Assembly: GCF_025567265.1 (NCBI RefSeq)
Contig: NZ_JAOQJW010000001.1
Coordinates: 62,001 to 126,000, forward strand
Reading direction: 5' to 3'
Length of the DNA: 64,000 bases
From: Dorea_A amylophila
GTDB lineage: Bacteria; Bacillota; Clostridia; Lachnospirales; Lachnospiraceae
In this document: positions 15,861 through 25,421 of the stretch, piece after piece
How the letters are laid out: each line of letters begins with the position of its first letter
Position numbering within the stretch: the stretch's first letter is position 1
Notes under the pieces: generated by a model
What the model was told of the DNA's origin: nothing
Database searches by the model: none
The model's input: only the letters and a program-made list of their open reading frames with translations
Translations under genes and position numbers: made by a program

Positions 15861-17051
15861 ATGGCAGAGTCAAAAAGAGATTACTATGAGGTGCTTGGGG
15901 TCAGTAAAGATGCTGACGAAGCAACTTTGAAAAAAGCATACAGACAGGTTGCCAAGAAGTATCACCCGGATATGAATCCGGGTGATGCTGAAGCTGAAAA
16001 GAAGTTCAAAGAAGCTTCTGAGGCATATGCAGTCTTGAGCGATCCGGAAAAACGTCGTCAGTATGATCAGTTTGGACATGCTGCTTTTGACGGAAGTGCA
16101 GGAGCAGGCGGCGGATATGGCGGATTCGATTTTAACGGTGCTGATTTTGGAGATATTTTCGGAGATATCTTCGGAGATCTGTTCGGCGGCGGACGCAGAG
16201 GCGGACGTGCGAACCAGGGACCAATGAAAGGTATGAATATCCGGAAGAGTGTCAGGATCACATTTGAAGAGGCTGTATTCGGATGCGAGAAAGAATTGGA
16301 TGTTGTATTAAAAGACCCATGTCCGAAATGTAACGGAACAGGTGCCAAACCGGGAACATCTCCGGAGACTTGTCCGAAATGCGGCGGTAAAGGTCAGGTT
16401 GTATATACACAGCAATCTTTCTTTGGAACCGTACAGAATGTACAGACCTGTCCAGATTGCCAGGGAACTGGTAAGATTATTAAGGAAAAATGTCCGGATT
16501 GCGGCGGTACAGGTTATGTAGCCAGCAAGAAGAAGATATCCGTATCCATTCCGGCAGGTATTGATAATGGTCAGAGTGTGCGTATCCGTGAAAAAGGTGA
16601 GCCAGGTGTAAACGGCGGACCAAGAGGAGATCTTCTGGTAGAGGTCGTGGTATCAAGACATCCGATCTTCCAGCGTCAGGATATGCATATCTTCTCAACG
16701 GTACCGATTACATTTGCACAGGCGGCGCTTGGTGCGGATATCCGTATCAAGACGGTAGACGGAGAAGTAATCTATACTGTAAAACCGGGAACCAAGACCG
16801 ATACAAAAGTACGTCTGAAAGGAAAGGGAGTTCCATCTCTTAGAAATGCACAGGTTCGCGGCGATCATTATGTAACGCTTGTTATCCAGACACCGGAACA
16901 CTTAAGTGCCGAAGCAAAAGAAGCACTTCGTAAATTCGATGAACTGACAGGCAATTCTCTTGGAACAGAAAAGAGTGACAAGACGGAAGAGCATAAAGGT
17001 AAAAAGAAAAAAGGATTTATGGATAAATTAAAGGAAACCTTTGATGATTAA
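15861..17051 (+). CDS. dnaJ: Chaperone DnaJ (Hsp40)
   Basis: A 396-residue type I J-protein that delivers substrates to DnaK and stimulates its ATPase. The J domain (1-70) has the HPD motif in KKYHPDMNPG. A Gly/Phe-rich linker (about 78-115) follows. The zinc domain has all four CxxCxGxG repeats (CPKCNGTG, CPKCGGKG, CPDCQGTG, CPDCGGTG). The C-terminal substrate domains end in a lysine-rich tail. It is the last gene of the CIRCE operon; a separate promoter region precedes glyA. Confidence 0.98.
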   Translation: MAESKRDYYEVLGVSKDADEATLKKAYRQVAKKYHPDMNPGDAEAEKKFKEASEAYAVLSDPEKRRQYDQFGHAAFDGSAGAGGGYGGFDFNGADFGDIFGDIFGDLFGGGRRGGRANQGPMKGMNIRKSVRITFEEAVFGCEKELDVVLKDPCPKCNGTGAKPGTSPETCPKCGGKGQVVYTQQSFFGTVQNVQTCPDCQGTGKIIKEKCPDCGGTGYVASKKKISVSIPAGIDNGQSVRIREKGEPGVNGGPRGDLLVEVVVSRHPIFQRQDMHIFSTVPITFAQAALGADIRIKTVDGEVIYTVKPGTKTDTKVRLKGKGVPSLRNAQVRGDHYVTLVIQTPEHLSAEAKEALRKFDELTGNSLGTEKSDKTEEHKGKKKKGFMDKLKETFDD

Positions 17052-17224
17052 TTTCATCAGGGGTTTCCTCTTTGTGTCTAGAAGTATCTATGGAAAACCG
17101 GTGATGGCAGGTTCTGTAAATCTGACAGGTATTGAAAAATATACAAAAAATGCTGGCATTCACCGTGGTAAAGTGCTATCATATTAAACAAATCAAATTT
17201 TTAACAAACCAGGAGGACTCAAGT

Positions 17225-18463
17225 ATGTACGCATTTGATGAAATTAAAAAAGCAGACAGTGAAATTGCAGATGCCATTCAGGCCGAGATGGAGAGACAGA
17301 ATTCGCATCTGGAACTGATCGCATCGGAGAACTGGGTAAGTAAAGCGGTCATGGCAGCAATGGGAAGTCCGCTTACAAATAAATACGCAGAAGGCTATCC
17401 AGGCAAACGTTATTATGGTGGATGTCAGTGTGTGGATGTAGTAGAAGATCTTGCAAGAGAAAGAGCAAAGAAGTTATTCGGCTGTGATTATGCCAATGTA
17501 CAGCCGCATTCCGGCGCACAGGCAAACCTGGCAGTATTCTTTGCGATGCTGGAGCCCGGAGACAAAGTTATGGGTATGAACCTGGATCACGGCGGACATC
17601 TGACACATGGTTCTCCGGTTAATATTTCCGGTAAATATTTCAACGTCGTATCATATGGAGTGAACGACGAAGGCGTGATCGATTATGATAAAGTCCGTGA
17701 GATCGCAGTGAAAGAAAAACCAAAGATGATCATTGCGGGAGCCAGTGCTTATGCAAGAATCATTGATTTCAAAAAGTTCCGTGAGATTGCAGATGAAGTA
17801 GGAGCATACCTTATGGTTGATATGGCACATATCGCGGGACTTGTTGCAGCAGGACTTCATCCAAGTCCGATCCCGTATGCAGATGTAACTACAACTACTA
17901 CACATAAGACACTGCGCGGACCAAGAGGAGGTCTGATTCTTTGCAATCAGGAAGCAGCAGATAAGTTCAACTTTAATAAAGCTGTATTTCCGGGAATTCA
18001 GGGAGGTCCACTGGAACATGTGATTGCGGGAAAGGCTGTGTGCTTTAAAGAGGCACTGGAGCCTGAATTCGCAGAATATCAGAAGCAGATCATCAAAAAT
18101 GCACAGGCACTCAGCAAAGGTCTGATGGGTCGTGGTGTAAAGATCATATCCGGCGGAACAGATAATCACCTGATGTTGATTGACTTAAGAGACGAAGAGG
18201 TAACCGGTAAAGAACTGGAAAAACGTCTGGATGCCGCACACATCACATGTAACAAGAATACGGTACCGAACGATCCAAGATCTCCGTTCGTGACAAGTGG
18301 TGTCAGACTTGGAACACCTGCAGTTACAACAAGAGGATTAAAAGAAGAAGATATGGATGTGATCGCAGAGTGCATCGCACTGGTACTTCAAAGTGAAGAC
18401 AATATTGAAAAAGTCAAAGGAATGGTTGCAGAGCTGACTGCAAAATATCCTCTGGATATGTAA
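17225..18463 (+). CDS. glyA: Serine hydroxymethyltransferase
   Basis: A 412-residue PLP enzyme interconverting serine and glycine with tetrahydrofolate, the main source of one-carbon units. The cofactor-binding lysine lies in TTTTHKTLRGPRGG. Other family blocks are LIASENWVSKAVMAAMGS and YPGKRYYGGCQCVDVVE. The start at 17225 follows CAGGAGGACTCAAGT; the open frame upstream to 17132 runs through the leader and is not used. A TGCTATCAT -10-like sequence at 17174-17182 may be its promoter. A terminator follows at 18501. Confidence 0.98.
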   Translation: MYAFDEIKKADSEIADAIQAEMERQNSHLELIASENWVSKAVMAAMGSPLTNKYAEGYPGKRYYGGCQCVDVVEDLARERAKKLFGCDYANVQPHSGAQANLAVFFAMLEPGDKVMGMNLDHGGHLTHGSPVNISGKYFNVVSYGVNDEGVIDYDKVREIAVKEKPKMIIAGASAYARIIDFKKFREIADEVGAYLMVDMAHIAGLVAAGLHPSPIPYADVTTTTTHKTLRGPRGGLILCNQEAADKFNFNKAVFPGIQGGPLEHVIAGKAVCFKEALEPEFAEYQKQIIKNAQALSKGLMGRGVKIISGGTDNHLMLIDLRDEEVTGKELEKRLDAAHITCNKNTVPNDPRSPFVTSGVRLGTPAVTTRGLKEEDMDVIAECIALVLQSEDNIEKVKGMVAELTAKYPLDM

Positions 18464-18500
18464 TATTCGAGAATAACGAAAGAAAATAAGAAAATCAAGG

Positions 18501-18544
18501 ATGCGTCGGAGTATGGTTTTTAAACTTATTCAGACGCATTTTTG
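18501..18544 (+). terminator. Rho-independent terminator after glyA
   Basis: ATGCGTC (18501-18507) pairs with GACGCAT (18533-18539) and is followed by TTTTT. Confidence 0.8.
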
Positions 18545-18667
18545 CTGTGCAGATACCAAAAATTTTAGTAATAAGACAGCGTATTTTTATGAGTTTTTAT
18601 GAAAATGATAAAAACAAAGTAATAACAGGATGGAAATTTAAAAGCAGGAAGCGTATAATCAAAAATA

Positions 18668-19008
18668 ATGTATATTAATCTATACAAGAAGAATCTCGAT
18701 AACAGCGATGAGACAAAACAGCAGATCACGACAACAGGGGAAGAACAATATAAAACGGCGGAAGAAACAGTAAAAATAAAGCAGACGGAATTACAGCAAC
18801 AGGAACGCCGGTGGTAGAAGGTCAGACGATTGCGGTTGATCCAAGAGTTATTCCTTACGGAACGAAAGTGATCATCGGAGGTCATATATTTACAGCTGAG
18901 GATTGCGGCGGTGCAATTCAGGGAAACCACATTGACATCTATGTAAATAATCACGCAGAGGCAGCGGCGCTCGGGGTGACAAATGCAGATGTATTTCTTG
19001 TGAAATAA
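18668..19008 (+). pseudogene. Remnant of a 3D-domain (Asp-Asp-Asp) protein
   Basis: From about 18754 one frame reads an almost complete 3D domain: ADGITATGTP, AVDPRVIPYGT, TAEDCGGAIQG, HIDIYVNNHAEA, ending at 19008. The three conserved Asp residues are kept, as in the catalytic core of lytic transglycosylase-like proteins (YuiC, RpfB-type). The frame is closed upstream by TAA at 18751-18753 and has no start but an internal GTG at 18811. The N-terminal part (signal peptide, Thr/Gln-rich linker) is lost or sits in another frame from ATG 18668 (SDETKQQITTTGEEQYKT). This looks like a frameshifted, truncated gene, although a -10-like TATAAT remains at 18654. Confidence 0.65.
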
Positions 19009-19026
19009 GAATAAAATAAAAATGAG

Positions 19027-19071
19027 AAAAGACAGCTTTTTCAGATTTGAAAGTTTGAAAAGCTGTCTTTT
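19027..19071. terminator. Bidirectional terminator between the 3D remnant and pepD
   Basis: AAAAGACAGCTTTT (19027-19040) pairs perfectly over 14 bp with 19058-19071. Each arm begins with four A and ends with four T, so the hairpin can terminate transcription from both sides of this convergent junction. Confidence 0.85.
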
Positions 19072-19113
19072 AATATTACGTTGCATTCATAAAAAACGCT
19101 GGATAGATATGGA

Positions 19114-20562
19114 TTATTTACAGATCTTTAAAAGTTCTTTCAGATAATCCCACATACGCTTTGTAGATTCGATATGTACGCGTTCATTATAAGTATGTAC
19201 ACCTGTCAGTTCCGGTCCGAAAGAAATGATATCAAGATCATTCTTCTTTCCGAATAAGATTCCACATTCCAGTCCTCCGTGAGTTGTCTCAACGGTAGGC
19301 TCTTTGCCGAACATTTCTTTATAAAGTTCAATTGCTTTCGGACGGATCACGGAATCTGCATTGTAGCTCCATGCCGGATATTCACCGGAGATTTCGCGGG
19401 AAGCACCTGCAAGATCTGTTGCAAGATCCAGTTTGTTTCGCATATCATCTAACTTGGTAGCAACGGAGCTGCGAACCTGGAATTTGATCTTTACCGTATC
19501 TTCTGTGGTTTCAACGATACCTGTATTCAGGGAAGATTCTACAGCTGTAGGGAACGCACGGTCATAGCATTGTACACCATCGATTGCTCCATACAGGAAT
19601 CCGATTACATGTGCAGTAGTATCTGCGTCAAATGCTTTTAAGGCAGTCTCGCCTTCGGAAACAGCGTTCAGAGATAAAGTTGGTTCCTGTCCGGCAAACT
19701 CAGCGGAGATCGTCTGTTCCAGTTCGGTAACAGCATCTGCGATAGCCTGAGCCTGTGCAGGGTCAGCAATAATCTCAGTCGTATTATATTGTGCGATTAC
19801 GTTTGCTGCATTTCCGCCGTTTGTGCTTACAATGTTGAAGTCGTAATCTTTTGCAAGAGCATACAGGACGCGTCCCATGATCTTGTGTGCATTTCCAAGC
19901 TGGTTCTGGATTTCTGCGCCAGAATGTCCGCCCTGCAGACCGGAAATGGAGATCGTCATCTTTGTTCCGTTTTCTTCACTCCATTCGATCGGGATGAAGG
20001 TATCGTAAATGTAGCCGCCGGCACATCCGACAGTCATAACACCTTCAATTTCAGAATCAATGTTCAGACAGATCTTTCCTTTTAATACAGATGTATCCAG
20101 GTGATGTGCACCGCCCATACCAATCTCTTCATCAATTGTGAATACAGCTTCGATCGGTGGGTGTGGAATGTCTGTGCTGGCAAGGATTGCCATAGCGTAA
20201 GCAACGGCGATGCCATCATCGCCACCGAGAGTGGTGTTCTTTGCCCCAATCAGATCACCATCTACAAAAAGGTCTAAAGGATCATTTTCAAAATCATGAT
20301 CACTGTCGGTTGTCTTTGTAGCGACCATGTCCAGATGTCCCTGGATGATCACCGGATCACTGTTCTCGTATCCGGCAGTACCAGGTTTTTTGATGATTAC
20401 GTTGTTCACTTCATCCTGGATATATTCCAGATTGTGAGCTTTTGCAAATTCCACACAAAAATCACTGATTTTTTTTGTGTGGAAGGTACTTCTGGGTACC
20501 ATACTTAATTCTTCGAAGTAATGGAATACTTCTTTTGGTTCAATATTAGACAAAATTCCCAT
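19114..20562 (-). CDS. pepD: Aminoacyl-histidine dipeptidase (M20 family PepD)
   Basis: A 482-residue cytosolic zinc dipeptidase (carnosinase-like, Xaa-His dipeptidase). Metal-binding and catalytic blocks are IIQGHLDMVATK, TLGGDDGIAVAYA, the DEEIGMGGAHHLD glutamate pair, and a late histidine near GVHTYNERVHIES. A lid/dimerisation insert occupies roughly residues 200-390. Length fits PepD. The ribosome site is AACGGAGGAATGAAC ahead of the ATG. It is a single minus-strand gene, divergent from the permease at 20810. Confidence 0.95.
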   Translation of the reverse strand: MGILSNIEPKEVFHYFEELSMVPRSTFHTKKISDFCVEFAKAHNLEYIQDEVNNVIIKKPGTAGYENSDPVIIQGHLDMVATKTTDSDHDFENDPLDLFVDGDLIGAKNTTLGGDDGIAVAYAMAILASTDIPHPPIEAVFTIDEEIGMGGAHHLDTSVLKGKICLNIDSEIEGVMTVGCAGGYIYDTFIPIEWSEENGTKMTISISGLQGGHSGAEIQNQLGNAHKIMGRVLYALAKDYDFNIVSTNGGNAANVIAQYNTTEIIADPAQAQAIADAVTELEQTISAEFAGQEPTLSLNAVSEGETALKAFDADTTAHVIGFLYGAIDGVQCYDRAFPTAVESSLNTGIVETTEDTVKIKFQVRSSVATKLDDMRNKLDLATDLAGASREISGEYPAWSYNADSVIRPKAIELYKEMFGKEPTVETTHGGLECGILFGKKNDLDIISFGPELTGVHTYNERVHIESTKRMWDYLKELLKICK

Positions 20563-20809
20563 TGTTCATTCCTCCGTTTGTCTTTAGTCTCTATCTATCA
20601 TTGTACCATGAAATTCAGCACTTTACCATGATAAAATTTAATGTATACATAACGGAATGTAATAGCTATAATAACTGTAGCTTATAAGATTTTATTAAAA
20701 CATTCAATAACTGCAGGACTACACAAAAAAGAAGAAAAAATATATAATATTTAAGTTGAAAATAATATGAATCGCCATGCGTTCGAAAGAAATTTACAGG
20801 AGGATATAT

Positions 20810-22153
20810 ATGAGTACAAAAGAAGCAAAACAGATGGACAAAGCATTATTTGATTTTTATGGAAAACCATCTATCGGACAGGCTTTGCCACTTGCAATCC
20901 AGCATGTACTTGCGATGATCGTCGGATGTGTAACACCATCGATCATTGTTGCGGGAGTGGCCGGAATTTCACAGGAAGATTCCGTGATCTTAATACAGGC
21001 AGCACTGGTGATGTCGGCACTGACGACATTACTGCAATTGTTTCCATTTATAAAAACAAAGAATTTCCGGATCGGTTCGGCACTTCCGGTTATGATGGGA
21101 ATCAGCTTTGCGTATGTTCCAAGTATGCAGGCAATTGCGTCTGATTTTGACATTGCAACAATTCTGGGTGCACAGATTATCGGAGGTGTGGTTGCACTTC
21201 TGGTGGGATTGAATATTAAGAGAATCCGCAAATTCTTCCCGCCACTGATTACAGGAACCGTCGTATTTTCTATCGGTCTTTCTCTGTATCCGACAGCAAT
21301 TAACTATATGGCCGGAGGTGCGAGCAGCAAGACTTATGGATCATGGCAGAATTGGGTGGTTGCGATTATTACATTGATCATTGTAACAGCATTGAATCAT
21401 TACGGAAAAGGGGTATGGAAACTGGCATCCATCCTGATCGGAATTATTGCAGGATATATCGTAGCGTTGTTCTTTGGAATGGTAGATTTTTCATCTGTGT
21501 CATCGGCAGCGTTCTTCCAGCTTCCGAAACCAATGCATTTTGGAATTAAGTTTGAACCATCTGCATGTGTTGCGATCGGAATTCTGTTTGCGATCAATGC
21601 AGTACAGGCAATTGGTGATTTTTCGGCAACAACAACAGGATCTATGGACCGTATGCCGACAGATGAAGAACTGACAGGTGGAATTGTAGGCTATGGAATC
21701 AGTAACATTTTCTGTGCATTCTTTGGAGGACTTCCGACTGCGACATACAGCCAGAATGTAGGTATCGTATCAACAACAAAGGTCGTCAGCCGTGTGGTAA
21801 TGGGGCTGGCAGCAGTGATATTACTGGCAGCAGGATTGATTCCGAAGTTTTCTTCTCTGCTTACGACAATTCCGTATTGTGTACTCGGCGGTGCGACAAT
21901 CTCTGTATTTGCTTCGATTACAATGACGGGAATCAAACTGATCACGACAGAGCCAATGGATTTCCGTAATACAACAGTTGTAGGACTTGCAGTAGCAGTA
22001 GGAATGGGTGTGACACAGGCAAATGCTTCACTGGCACAGTTCCCGGAATGGGTGACAACAATTTTCGGAAAATCTCCGGTTGTTCTTGCAACGATCGTAG
22101 CAATTGTGTTAAATTTAACCCTTCCAAAAGCAAAGAAAAAAGAGGAGAAATAA
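20810..22153 (+). CDS. NCS2 family purine/xanthine permease
   Basis: A 447-residue inner-membrane nucleobase:cation symporter with about 12-14 hydrophobic segments. NCS2 signatures are NAVQAIGDFSATTTGSMDR and SQNVGIVSTTKVVSR. Xanthine or uric acid is more likely than uracil because the next genes serve molybdenum hydroxylases such as xanthine dehydrogenase; this is inference from context. The start at 20810 follows ACAGGAGGATATAT; the frame from 20777 is not preceded by a ribosome site. I found no purine riboswitch upstream. Confidence 0.9.
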   Translation: MSTKEAKQMDKALFDFYGKPSIGQALPLAIQHVLAMIVGCVTPSIIVAGVAGISQEDSVILIQAALVMSALTTLLQLFPFIKTKNFRIGSALPVMMGISFAYVPSMQAIASDFDIATILGAQIIGGVVALLVGLNIKRIRKFFPPLITGTVVFSIGLSLYPTAINYMAGGASSKTYGSWQNWVVAIITLIIVTALNHYGKGVWKLASILIGIIAGYIVALFFGMVDFSSVSSAAFFQLPKPMHFGIKFEPSACVAIGILFAINAVQAIGDFSATTTGSMDRMPTDEELTGGIVGYGISNIFCAFFGGLPTATYSQNVGIVSTTKVVSRVVMGLAAVILLAAGLIPKFSSLLTTIPYCVLGGATISVFASITMTGIKLITTEPMDFRNTTVVGLAVAVGMGVTQANASLAQFPEWVTTIFGKSPVVLATIVAIVLNLTLPKAKKKEEK

Positions 22154-22160
22154 TCCTTAT

Positions 22161-22964
22161 ATGATAATAAGTTATATAAATGGTGAATGGAAAGAGCCTG
22201 GCAGTTTATGCCAGGCTATTGGAATTTTTAAAGAAAATTTTCATAAGACGGTATCCGTTGTCGGCGGAGGCGGAAAGACGACAGTGATCCGCAGGCTTAT
22301 GGATGAATGCCGGAATGCCGAAATTCCATGTGCGGTTTCTACAACAACTCATATACAAAAATGTGATGCCGGATATTTTCTGGGAAAACCTTCGGTGGAA
22401 ATGTTCCGTCAGATTATGATAAAATATGGTGTTGTATGGATGGGAAGAGAGACAACGGATGGGAAGCTTGCATCTTTTCAAGAAGAATATCTAAAAGAGA
22501 TCAGCCGTGAACCAGGTGTACTGCTTCTAGAGGCAGACGGAGCGAAGCGTCTGCCGGTTAAAACCCCTGCGGAACATGAGCCGGTGATCTGTGAGCAGAC
22601 AGATATTGTTTTGAATGTATATGGGATGAGTGCGGTTGGAAAGAAGCTGAAAGAAGGTTGTTTCCGGGTGAAAGAGACCGGGAAGATTCTCGGAAAGACA
22701 GAAGAAGATATTCTGTGTCCGGAAGATATTGTCACACTTGCGGTAAGTCAGAGTGCGGGACGAAAATACGTGACGGATGATATGGAATATCAGGTGATAC
22801 TGAATCAGGCAGATACTAAGGAGCAGAAAAAAATAGCAGTGGAACTTGCGGAAGAGATCGTAAAGCAGTTGTCAGACAGGCATGCAGATAGTATGGAATG
22901 CCCGGGGCAGATCCACAGAGTGCATGTGGTATCGGACCTGATTCCGTTGAAAGAAAGATGGTAA
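22161..22964 (+). CDS. yqeC: Selenium-dependent molybdenum hydroxylase accessory protein YqeC
   Basis: A 267-residue P-loop protein; the nucleotide-binding loop VVGGGGKTTVIRRL lies near residue 32. The YqeC family occurs with YqeB, MocA-like proteins and selenium-requiring xanthine dehydrogenases and is thought to help build a selenium-containing molybdenum cofactor. The LLLEADGAKRLPVK block is also typical of the family. It starts 7 bases after the permease gene and ends 2 bases before the next start, so it belongs to an operon. The biochemical reaction is not established. Confidence 0.88.
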   Translation: MIISYINGEWKEPGSLCQAIGIFKENFHKTVSVVGGGGKTTVIRRLMDECRNAEIPCAVSTTTHIQKCDAGYFLGKPSVEMFRQIMIKYGVVWMGRETTDGKLASFQEEYLKEISREPGVLLLEADGAKRLPVKTPAEHEPVICEQTDIVLNVYGMSAVGKKLKEGCFRVKETGKILGKTEEDILCPEDIVTLAVSQSAGRKYVTDDMEYQVILNQADTKEQKKIAVELAEEIVKQLSDRHADSMECPGQIHRVHVVSDLIPLKERW

Positions 22965-22966
22965 CT

Positions 22967-24391
22967 ATGTCAGAAATGTATAAAAACAGAAAAAAAGTAT
23001 TAATCAGAGGAGCCGGAGATCTGGCTACGGGTGTAGGAGTGGCACTTCACAGGGCAGGATTCCGGGTGATCATGACGGAGATTGCAGTGCCGCTTACCGT
23101 CAGACGTGAAGTTGCAATGTCACGGGCAGTCTATGAAGGCAGGATAGAAGTAGAAGGAATAGAAGGAATTCTTGTGGAAAATTATCAGGAAGCCAGGAGG
23201 GTACTGGCAGCGGATAAGATTGCCGTAATCGTAGACCCGGAGGCAGAGATCCGGAGAGAATTCAGACCGGATGTACTTGTGGATGCAATTCTTGCAAAAA
23301 GAAATACAGGAACCAGCCGGGCAGATGCACCATATGTGATCGGTCTCGGACCGGGGTTTATAGCGGGAAAAGATGTCCATGCTGTCATAGAGACAATGCG
23401 TGGATTAACACTTGCGGATATCATCTATGACGGACAGCCGATTCCCAATACCGGCATTCCGGGATATGTGGGCGGCTATGCGCTGGAACGTCTGATCAGG
23501 GCGTCAGCAGCCGGACGGATGGAGCCGAAAGCACAGATCGGGGATGTTGTCCGAAAAGGACAACTTCTAGCTCTGACCGGAGGAAAACCGGTCTATTCTC
23601 AGTTGGAGGGTGTGATCCGGGGGATGTTACAGGAAGGCGTGCAGGTAAAAAAGGGTCTGAAGATTGGAGATGTGGATCCGAGAAAGGACAAGAAATTGTG
23701 TTATCTGATCTCGGATAAGGCAAATGAGATTGGCAGTTCCGTGGTAAAGACAGTAGAAGCACGTCTGTCAGATAAAGATTATGCGATGATTCTCCTGGCA
23801 GCCGGAAAGTCAAGCCGGTACGGGAACAATAAGCTGCTGGAGAAACTGGATGGAGGGCAGATGTTCGAACATACCCTTCGTAAAATGCGTGCATTTCCAT
23901 TGTGTACACAGGTAGTGGTAACAAGATTTGAAGAGATAGAGAATGCGGCAAAAACACAGGGGATGCTGGTGGTACAGAATACGGAGCCGGATCTTGGAAT
24001 CGCACATTCGCTGAAGTTAGGATTAAAGAGAGCATTAGATGAGAATCCTGGGTTAAAGGGGGCTATGTTCATCGTATGTGACCAGCCGGGATTGACAGCC
24101 GGGACATTTGCCCGTATGCTTGAGATGGGGAAGATGCATCCGGGAAAGATTGTATGTGCCGGATGGAAAGGAAGAACCGGGAATCCCGTATTATGGGATT
24201 CGTGCTTTTTCCGGGAGTTGTGCAGACTTTCCGGTGATAAAGGCGGAAAACAGATCATCTGTGCACATAAAGAAGATGTGGTGCTCTGTGAGACAGAAGA
24301 AGCAGAACTCCGGGATGTAGATGTACCGGAACAACTGATAAAATGGGAGAGAGATTATGGAGAATCAGGAAAATCAAGAGAAGAAACATAA
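22967..24391 (+). CDS. YqeB-type molybdenum hydroxylase maturation protein fused to a MocA-like cytidylyltransferase
   Basis: A 474-residue fusion. Residues 1-265 are the EF2563/YqeB family: a Rossmann start (VLIRGAGDLATGVGVALHRA) and a central GLGPGF block, associated with selenium-dependent molybdenum hydroxylases. Residues about 270-474 are a MobA/MocA-type nucleotidyltransferase beginning MILLAAGKSSRYGNNKLL, with VCDQPG marking the metal-binding Asp. MocA adds CMP to the molybdopterin cofactor for xanthine dehydrogenase-type enzymes. In other genomes the two parts are usually separate genes. The start was chosen at 22967, just after the yqeC stop; an in-frame ATG at 22958 is the alternative. 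The 3' end overlaps rsmH by 35 bases. Confidence 0.87.
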   Translation: MSEMYKNRKKVLIRGAGDLATGVGVALHRAGFRVIMTEIAVPLTVRREVAMSRAVYEGRIEVEGIEGILVENYQEARRVLAADKIAVIVDPEAEIRREFRPDVLVDAILAKRNTGTSRADAPYVIGLGPGFIAGKDVHAVIETMRGLTLADIIYDGQPIPNTGIPGYVGGYALERLIRASAAGRMEPKAQIGDVVRKGQLLALTGGKPVYSQLEGVIRGMLQEGVQVKKGLKIGDVDPRKDKKLCYLISDKANEIGSSVVKTVEARLSDKDYAMILLAAGKSSRYGNNKLLEKLDGGQMFEHTLRKMRAFPLCTQVVVTRFEEIENAAKTQGMLVVQNTEPDLGIAHSLKLGLKRALDENPGLKGAMFIVCDQPGLTAGTFARMLEMGKMHPGKIVCAGWKGRTGNPVLWDSCFFRELCRLSGDKGGKQIICAHKEDVVLCETEEAELRDVDVPEQLIKWERDYGESGKSREET

Positions 24392-25421
24392 ACGGAGAGT
24401 CCGATATTCCGGAACACATCCGAGAAATTATAAAGAAAAATATAAAGAACTGAATCCGGAAAAGTATGCAGATACTATTTCAAAGGTGATCCAAAAAGGC
24501 GGAACACCGGCAGGAATGCACATTTCCATCTGTGTACAGGAGATTTTAGACTTTTTTGATATCCAGCCGGGACAGCAGGGACTGGATGCAACGCTTGGAT
24601 ATGGAGGGCATACCTCAAAGATGCTGGAAAAACTGCAGGGAGAGGGTCATATCTACGGACTGGATGTAGATCCGATCGAATCAGCAAAGACAAAGAAACG
24701 TCTGGAGAAAAAAGGATTCGGATCAGACATCCTGACAGTAAAGCTTGAGAACTTTGCTAATATTGACAAAGTAGCAAAAGAAGCCGGAAAATTTGATTTT
24801 GTACTGGCAGATCTTGGTGTGTCATCCATGCAGATCGATAACCCGGACCGGGGATTCACGTTTAAAGCAGAAGGTCCTCTGGATCTGCGGATGAATCCGG
24901 AGAAAGGAATCAGTGCGGCAGAACGGCTGCATGACATTTCAAAAGAAGAACTTGCAGGGATGCTGGTTGAAAATGCAGATGAACCTTATGCAGAAGAGAT
25001 TGCAGAAGCAGTTACGGAAAAGATCCGAAAAGGCGGAAAGATTGAAACAACAACGGGATTGCACCAGGTGATCGGAGAGGCACTTGCATTTATTCCGGAA
25101 AAAGAAAGAAAAGAAGCAATACGTAAGTCGAGCCAGCGGGTATTCCAGGCACTTCGTATTGATGTGAATCATGAATTTGAAGTATTGTATGATTTCCTGG
25201 ATAAGCTGCCGGGTGTGCTAAAACCGGGAGGAAAAGTGGCAATCCTTACCTTCCATTCGGGGGAAGACCGTCTGGTAAAGAAATCATTCAAACAATGGAA
25301 AAAGGAGGGCCTGTACAGTGAGATCGCAAAAGACGTCATCCGACCGTCCAAAGAAGAATGCTTCCGCAACAGCCGTGCGAAATGCACGAAAATGCGCTGG
25401 GCAATCAGGTCAGAAGAGTAA
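24357..25421 (+). CDS. rsmH: 16S rRNA (cytosine-1402-N4)-methyltransferase, RsmH family
   Basis: A 354-residue SAM-dependent methyltransferase of the MraW/RsmH family, which methylates C1402 in the decoding centre. Motifs are ATLGYGGHTSKML, YGLDVDPIE, VLADLGVSSMQIDNPDRGFTF and the C-terminal Cys/Arg-rich segment FRNSRAKCTKMRW. It is longer than typical RsmH because of a basic N-terminal extension (KKHKRRVRYSGTHPRNYKEK). It does not lie next to ftsL or penicillin-binding protein genes, so a second mraW copy in the division cluster is possible. It begins inside the end of the preceding gene (GGGAGAGAG ribosome site) and overlaps the next. Confidence 0.9.
   Translation: MENQENQEKKHKRRVRYSGTHPRNYKEKYKELNPEKYADTISKVIQKGGTPAGMHISICVQEILDFFDIQPGQQGLDATLGYGGHTSKMLEKLQGEGHIYGLDVDPIESAKTKKRLEKKGFGSDILTVKLENFANIDKVAKEAGKFDFVLADLGVSSMQIDNPDRGFTFKAEGPLDLRMNPEKGISAAERLHDISKEELAGMLVENADEPYAEEIAEAVTEKIRKGGKIETTTGLHQVIGEALAFIPEKERKEAIRKSSQRVFQALRIDVNHEFEVLYDFLDKLPGVLKPGGKVAILTFHSGEDRLVKKSFKQWKKEGLYSEIAKDVIRPSKEECFRNSRAKCTKMRWAIRSEE

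Noticed and set aside
20774..20792. CCATGCGTTCGAAA shared between the regions upstream of the permease and the deacetylase (9852)
   Set aside because: A 14-base match is expected by chance in a window this size, and the second site lacks the surrounding inverted repeat.
20563..20809. Purine riboswitch upstream of the NCS2 permease
   Set aside because: The paired loops and the conserved core of purine aptamers are not found in the 247-base gap; only AT-rich promoter-like sequence is seen.
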